From positions 1 to 50,654 of the forward strand of contig DATBHZ010000029.1 in NCBI GenBank assembly GCA_036557185.1: 50,654 bases of DNA, written 5' to 3'. The translations under genes were made by a program, and so were the position numbers. The notes under the pieces were generated by a model. The model ran no database searches. It worked only from the letters and a program-made list of their open reading frames with translations, and was not told the origin of the DNA. This document shows positions 49,201 to 50,654 of this stretch, one piece after another; the stretch's first letter is position 1; each line of letters opens with the position of its first letter. The DNA comes from DATBHZ01 sp036557185. GTDB lineage: Bacteria; Actinomycetota; Acidimicrobiia; IMCC26256; JAENVU01.

Positions 49201-50654
49201 TGGCTCCGAGGCTCGTGACCAGCTCCTCGCGGATCGCGTCGAGAGGCGGGTTGGTGACCTGCGCGAACAGCTGCTGGAAGTAGTCGAACAGCGAGCGAGG
49301 ACGATCCGAGAGCACCGCGACGGGCGTGTCGGTGCCCATCGACCCGATTGCCTCCGCGCCGCTGCGCGCCATCGGCAGGACCAGGATCCGCAGCTCCTCC
49401 TGCGTCCAACCGAAGAGCCGGCCTTGTTCCACCTGGGACGCGTGCACCGGCGTGAGGACCGTGCGCGGCGGAAGGTCGTCGAGATGGACGAGGCCGCCGT
49501 CGAGCCAGCTCCGGTACGGGTGCTCGGTGGCAAGCGTGCGCTTCAGCTCGTCGTCGTCGACGATCCTGCCCTGCTCGGTGTCGACGAGGAACATACGTCC
49601 CGGCTGCAGCCGACCCTTCTTGACGATCGTCGCCGGGTCGACGTCGAGGACGCCGACCTCGCTCGCCATGATGACGAGCCCGTCGGAGGTGACCCAGTAC
49701 CGGGAGGGGCGGAGGCCGTTCCGGTCGAGCACCGCACCGATGACGGTCCCGTCGGTGAACGCGATCGAGGCGGGCCCGTCCCACGGCTCCATGACACACG
49801 AGTGGAACTCGTAGAACGCGCGCTTGTCCGCGCTCATCGTCTCGTGGTTCTCCCACGCCTCCGGGATCATCATCATCACGGCGTGGGGAAGGCTGCGGCC
49901 GCCGAGGTGCAGGAGCTCGAGGACCTCGTCGAAGGACGCGGAGTCGGAAGCCTCGGGGGTGCAGATCGGGAAGATGCGCTCGATGTCGCCCGGGAACAGG
50001 TCGGAGGCGAGCAGCGCCTCCCGCGCACGCATCCAGTTGCGGTTGCCCTTCAGCGTGTTGATCTCACCGTTGTGGGAGAGATACCGGTACGGGTGCGCGA
50101 GCGGCCAGCTCGGGAACGTGTTCGTCGAGAACCGGGAGTGCACGAGCGCGAGCGCGCTCTCGACGCGCTCGTCTCCCAGCTCGGGATAGAACTGCTCGAG
50201 CTGCGGTGTGGTGAGCATCCCCTTGTAGACGATGGTGCGGCACGAGAGGCTCGGGAAGTACACGCCCTCGACCTCGTGCTCGATCCGCTTGCGGAGCATG
50301 TACACGTGCCGTTCGAGGCGGAGCCCCGAGAGACCCGGGCCGGACACGAACAGCTGACGGAAGCTCGGCATCGCAGCCGCCGCCGACGCACCGAGCATCG
50401 ACGTCTCGGTCGGGACCGCGCGCCATCCGAGGACGTCGAGGCCCTCGTCCGCGGCGATCGTCTCGATCGCGTCGACCGCCTTCGCGGCATCCGGTGCGAG
50501 GGCGGGCAGGAACGCGATCCCGGTGGCGTACGAGCCCGCCGGCGGCAGCTCCACGCCCTGCTCGGCGAGCAGGTCCCGGTAGAAGCGATCGGGCACCTGG
50601 ATGAGGATCCCGGCACCGTCGCCGGTGTTGACCTCGCAACCCGAGGCGCCGCGG
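46262..50654 (-). CDS. gltB: Glutamate synthase large (alpha) subunit (partial, runs off right edge)
   Basis: About 1,464 codons are present and the frame continues to the window edge (RGASGCEVNTGDGAGIL at the border), so only the first few dozen residues, including the N-terminal Cys of the glutaminase domain, are missing. Seen: glutaminase segments LVHSRFSTNTFPSWPLAHPY and HNGEINTLKGNRNW; central domain; FMN/synthase domain with GEGGEDADRY, KPGEGGQLPGHKVYPWIA and HDGGTGASPLTSIKHAG; the 3Fe-4S cysteines in CIMMRVCHLDTCPVG; and the C-terminal GXGXG beta-helix (GGRIILYPP, GNVILYGATGGEAYLRG). It is the central enzyme of ammonium assimilation, in an operon with gltD. Confidence 0.97.
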   Translation of the reverse strand, partial: RGASGCEVNTGDGAGILIQVPDRFYRDLLAEQGVELPPAGSYATGIAFLPALAPDAAKAVDAIETIAADEGLDVLGWRAVPTETSMLGASAAAAMPSFRQLFVSGPGLSGLRLERHVYMLRKRIEHEVEGVYFPSLSCRTIVYKGMLTTPQLEQFYPELGDERVESALALVHSRFSTNTFPSWPLAHPYRYLSHNGEINTLKGNRNWMRAREALLASDLFPGDIERIFPICTPEASDSASFDEVLELLHLGGRSLPHAVMMMIPEAWENHETMSADKRAFYEFHSCVMEPWDGPASIAFTDGTVIGAVLDRNGLRPSRYWVTSDGLVIMASEVGVLDVDPATIVKKGRLQPGRMFLVDTEQGRIVDDDELKRTLATEHPYRSWLDGGLVHLDDLPPRTVLTPVHASQVEQGRLFGWTQEELRILVLPMARSGAEAIGSMGTDTPVAVLSDRPRSLFDYFQQLFAQVTNPPLDAIREELVTSLGATIGPEANLLAPGPGSCSQIVMPHPLIDNEDLAKLRYIDEDNAVPGYKPFTVDTLYRVAEGGEGLRQAIERIRRDVSDAIAGGANLIILSDRYANADEAPIPSLLITSAVHHHLIREKTRTQVGLVIETGEAREVHHFALLLGFGAAAINPYLVFDAIRDMVSEGQLHVSAREGRRNYAKAVGKGVLKIMSKMGISTVASYRGAQVFEAIGLSQELVDEYFTGTTSRLGGVGLDVIATEVAARHAHAYPDRPSELAHRELEVGGEYQWRREGEYHLFNPDTVFRLQHATRTRRYDIFKQYTSMVDEQSAQLATLRGLFAFASDRDPVPLDEVEPVSNIVRRFSTGAMSYGSISKEAHETLAIAMNRLGGKSNTGEGGEDADRYVADPNGDLRRSAVKQVASGRFGVTSEYLVNADDLQIKMAQGAKPGEGGQLPGHKVYPWIAQTRHSTPGVGLISPPPHHDIYSIEDLAQLIHDLKNSNPRARVHVKLVSEVGVGTVAAGVSKAHADVVLISGHDGGTGASPLTSIKHAGTPWELGLAETQQTLLLNGLRDRIVVQTDGQLKTGRDVMIAALLGAEEFGFASAPLVVSGCIMMRVCHLDTCPVGIATQNPELRKKFTGKPEFVVNFFEFVAEEVRELLAELGFRSLDEAIGHAEVLDTRAAIEHWKASGLDLSPILHVPEFDATVQDMYCTKAQDHGLDRALDVELIALAHDALDRGLPVAFELPIRNVNRTVGTMLGYEVTRRYGGEGLPDDTIQISFTGSAGQSFGAFVPRGITLRLAGDANDYLGKGLSGGRIILYPPTDAPLVAEENIVAGNVILYGATGGEAYLRGVVGERFCVRNSGATAVVEGVGDHACEYMTGGRVVVLGATGRNFGAGMSGGIAYVHDRDGTFYTRLNREMVDLDPLDDEDRVFLRATVRAHLQATGSAVAEALLRNWHQELGRFAKVMPKDYKRVLEAARVAEEKGLSVDEAIMAASHG

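Noticed and set aside
1..50654. tRNA or rRNA genes
   Set aside because: No cloverleaf-like segment with a GTTCRANNC T-arm and no rRNA core sequence was noticed on either strand; a tRNAscan run would settle it.

Overview
The window is a high-GC (roughly 68-70 %) piece of an actinobacterial chromosome, 50,654 bases. The best guess is an Acidimicrobiia-like free-living organism. Supporting signs are the mix of acyl-CoA/steroid-type catabolic genes, a luciferase-like F420-type oxidoreductase, a polyphosphate glucokinase, a Ku plus LigD-polymerase pair, many GTG/TTG starts, and TANNNT -10 boxes sitting 6-9 bases before start codons (leaderless transcription). No rRNA, tRNA, CRISPR array, IS element or phage gene was seen. 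The two edge genes, an amidohydrolase on the left and gltB on the right, run off the window.

Layout. 1-8 kb is catabolic and includes two candidate dehalogenases. An amidohydrolase is divergent from an SDR-fold protein carrying the halohydrin dehalogenase motifs, with a perfect 15-nt palindrome between them. Then come an enoyl-CoA hydratase, a FadD3-like acyl-CoA ligase, a sulfatase/hydratase pair, and a TetR regulator translationally coupled to a DhmA-type haloalkane dehalogenase. 8-17 kb is a branched-chain-amino-acid-type (Liv) ABC importer in unusual form: LivH and LivM permeases are one polypeptide, LivF and LivG ATPases are fused behind a complete MFS transporter in a second polypeptide, and two tandem paralogous binding proteins follow.

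17-22 kb holds an acyltransferase, a secreted membrane-anchored protein, an acyl-CoA synthetase, a binding-protein-like protein without a signal peptide, and a Gfo/Idh/MocA oxidoreductase. 22-24 kb is a divergent NHEJ pair (Ku and a stand-alone LigD polymerase domain). 24-32 kb mixes an SDR, a SnoaL-like protein, a small zinc metallohydrolase, a thiolase, a gamma-carbonic-anhydrase-like protein with an altered zinc site, a PhyH dioxygenase, a CDF metal transporter, and a PIG-L deacetylase / Cys-less thiolase-fold protein / DUF35 operon.

32-41 kb holds polyphosphate glucokinase, a type-B carboxylesterase, a TrpF-like/SDR/SDR operon, a tandem EthD protein, a luciferase-like oxidoreductase, and an operon of a small membrane protein, a DadA-like oxidase and an acyl-ACP thioesterase. 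A membrane-anchored DUF2188-like protein follows, behind an unusually AT-rich promoter. 41.8-50.6 kb is more housekeeping-like: acyl-CoA dehydrogenase, ArsC-type reductase, YceH-type protein, Aat transferase, and GltD/GltB glutamate synthase.

The most noteworthy items are the MFS-LivF-LivG fusion importer, the co-occurrence of a haloalkane dehalogenase and a candidate halohydrin dehalogenase (two steps of a possible haloalkane-to-epoxide route, each next to a palindromic operator candidate), and widespread leaderless promoters, several arranged back to back in spacers of about 30-45 bp.
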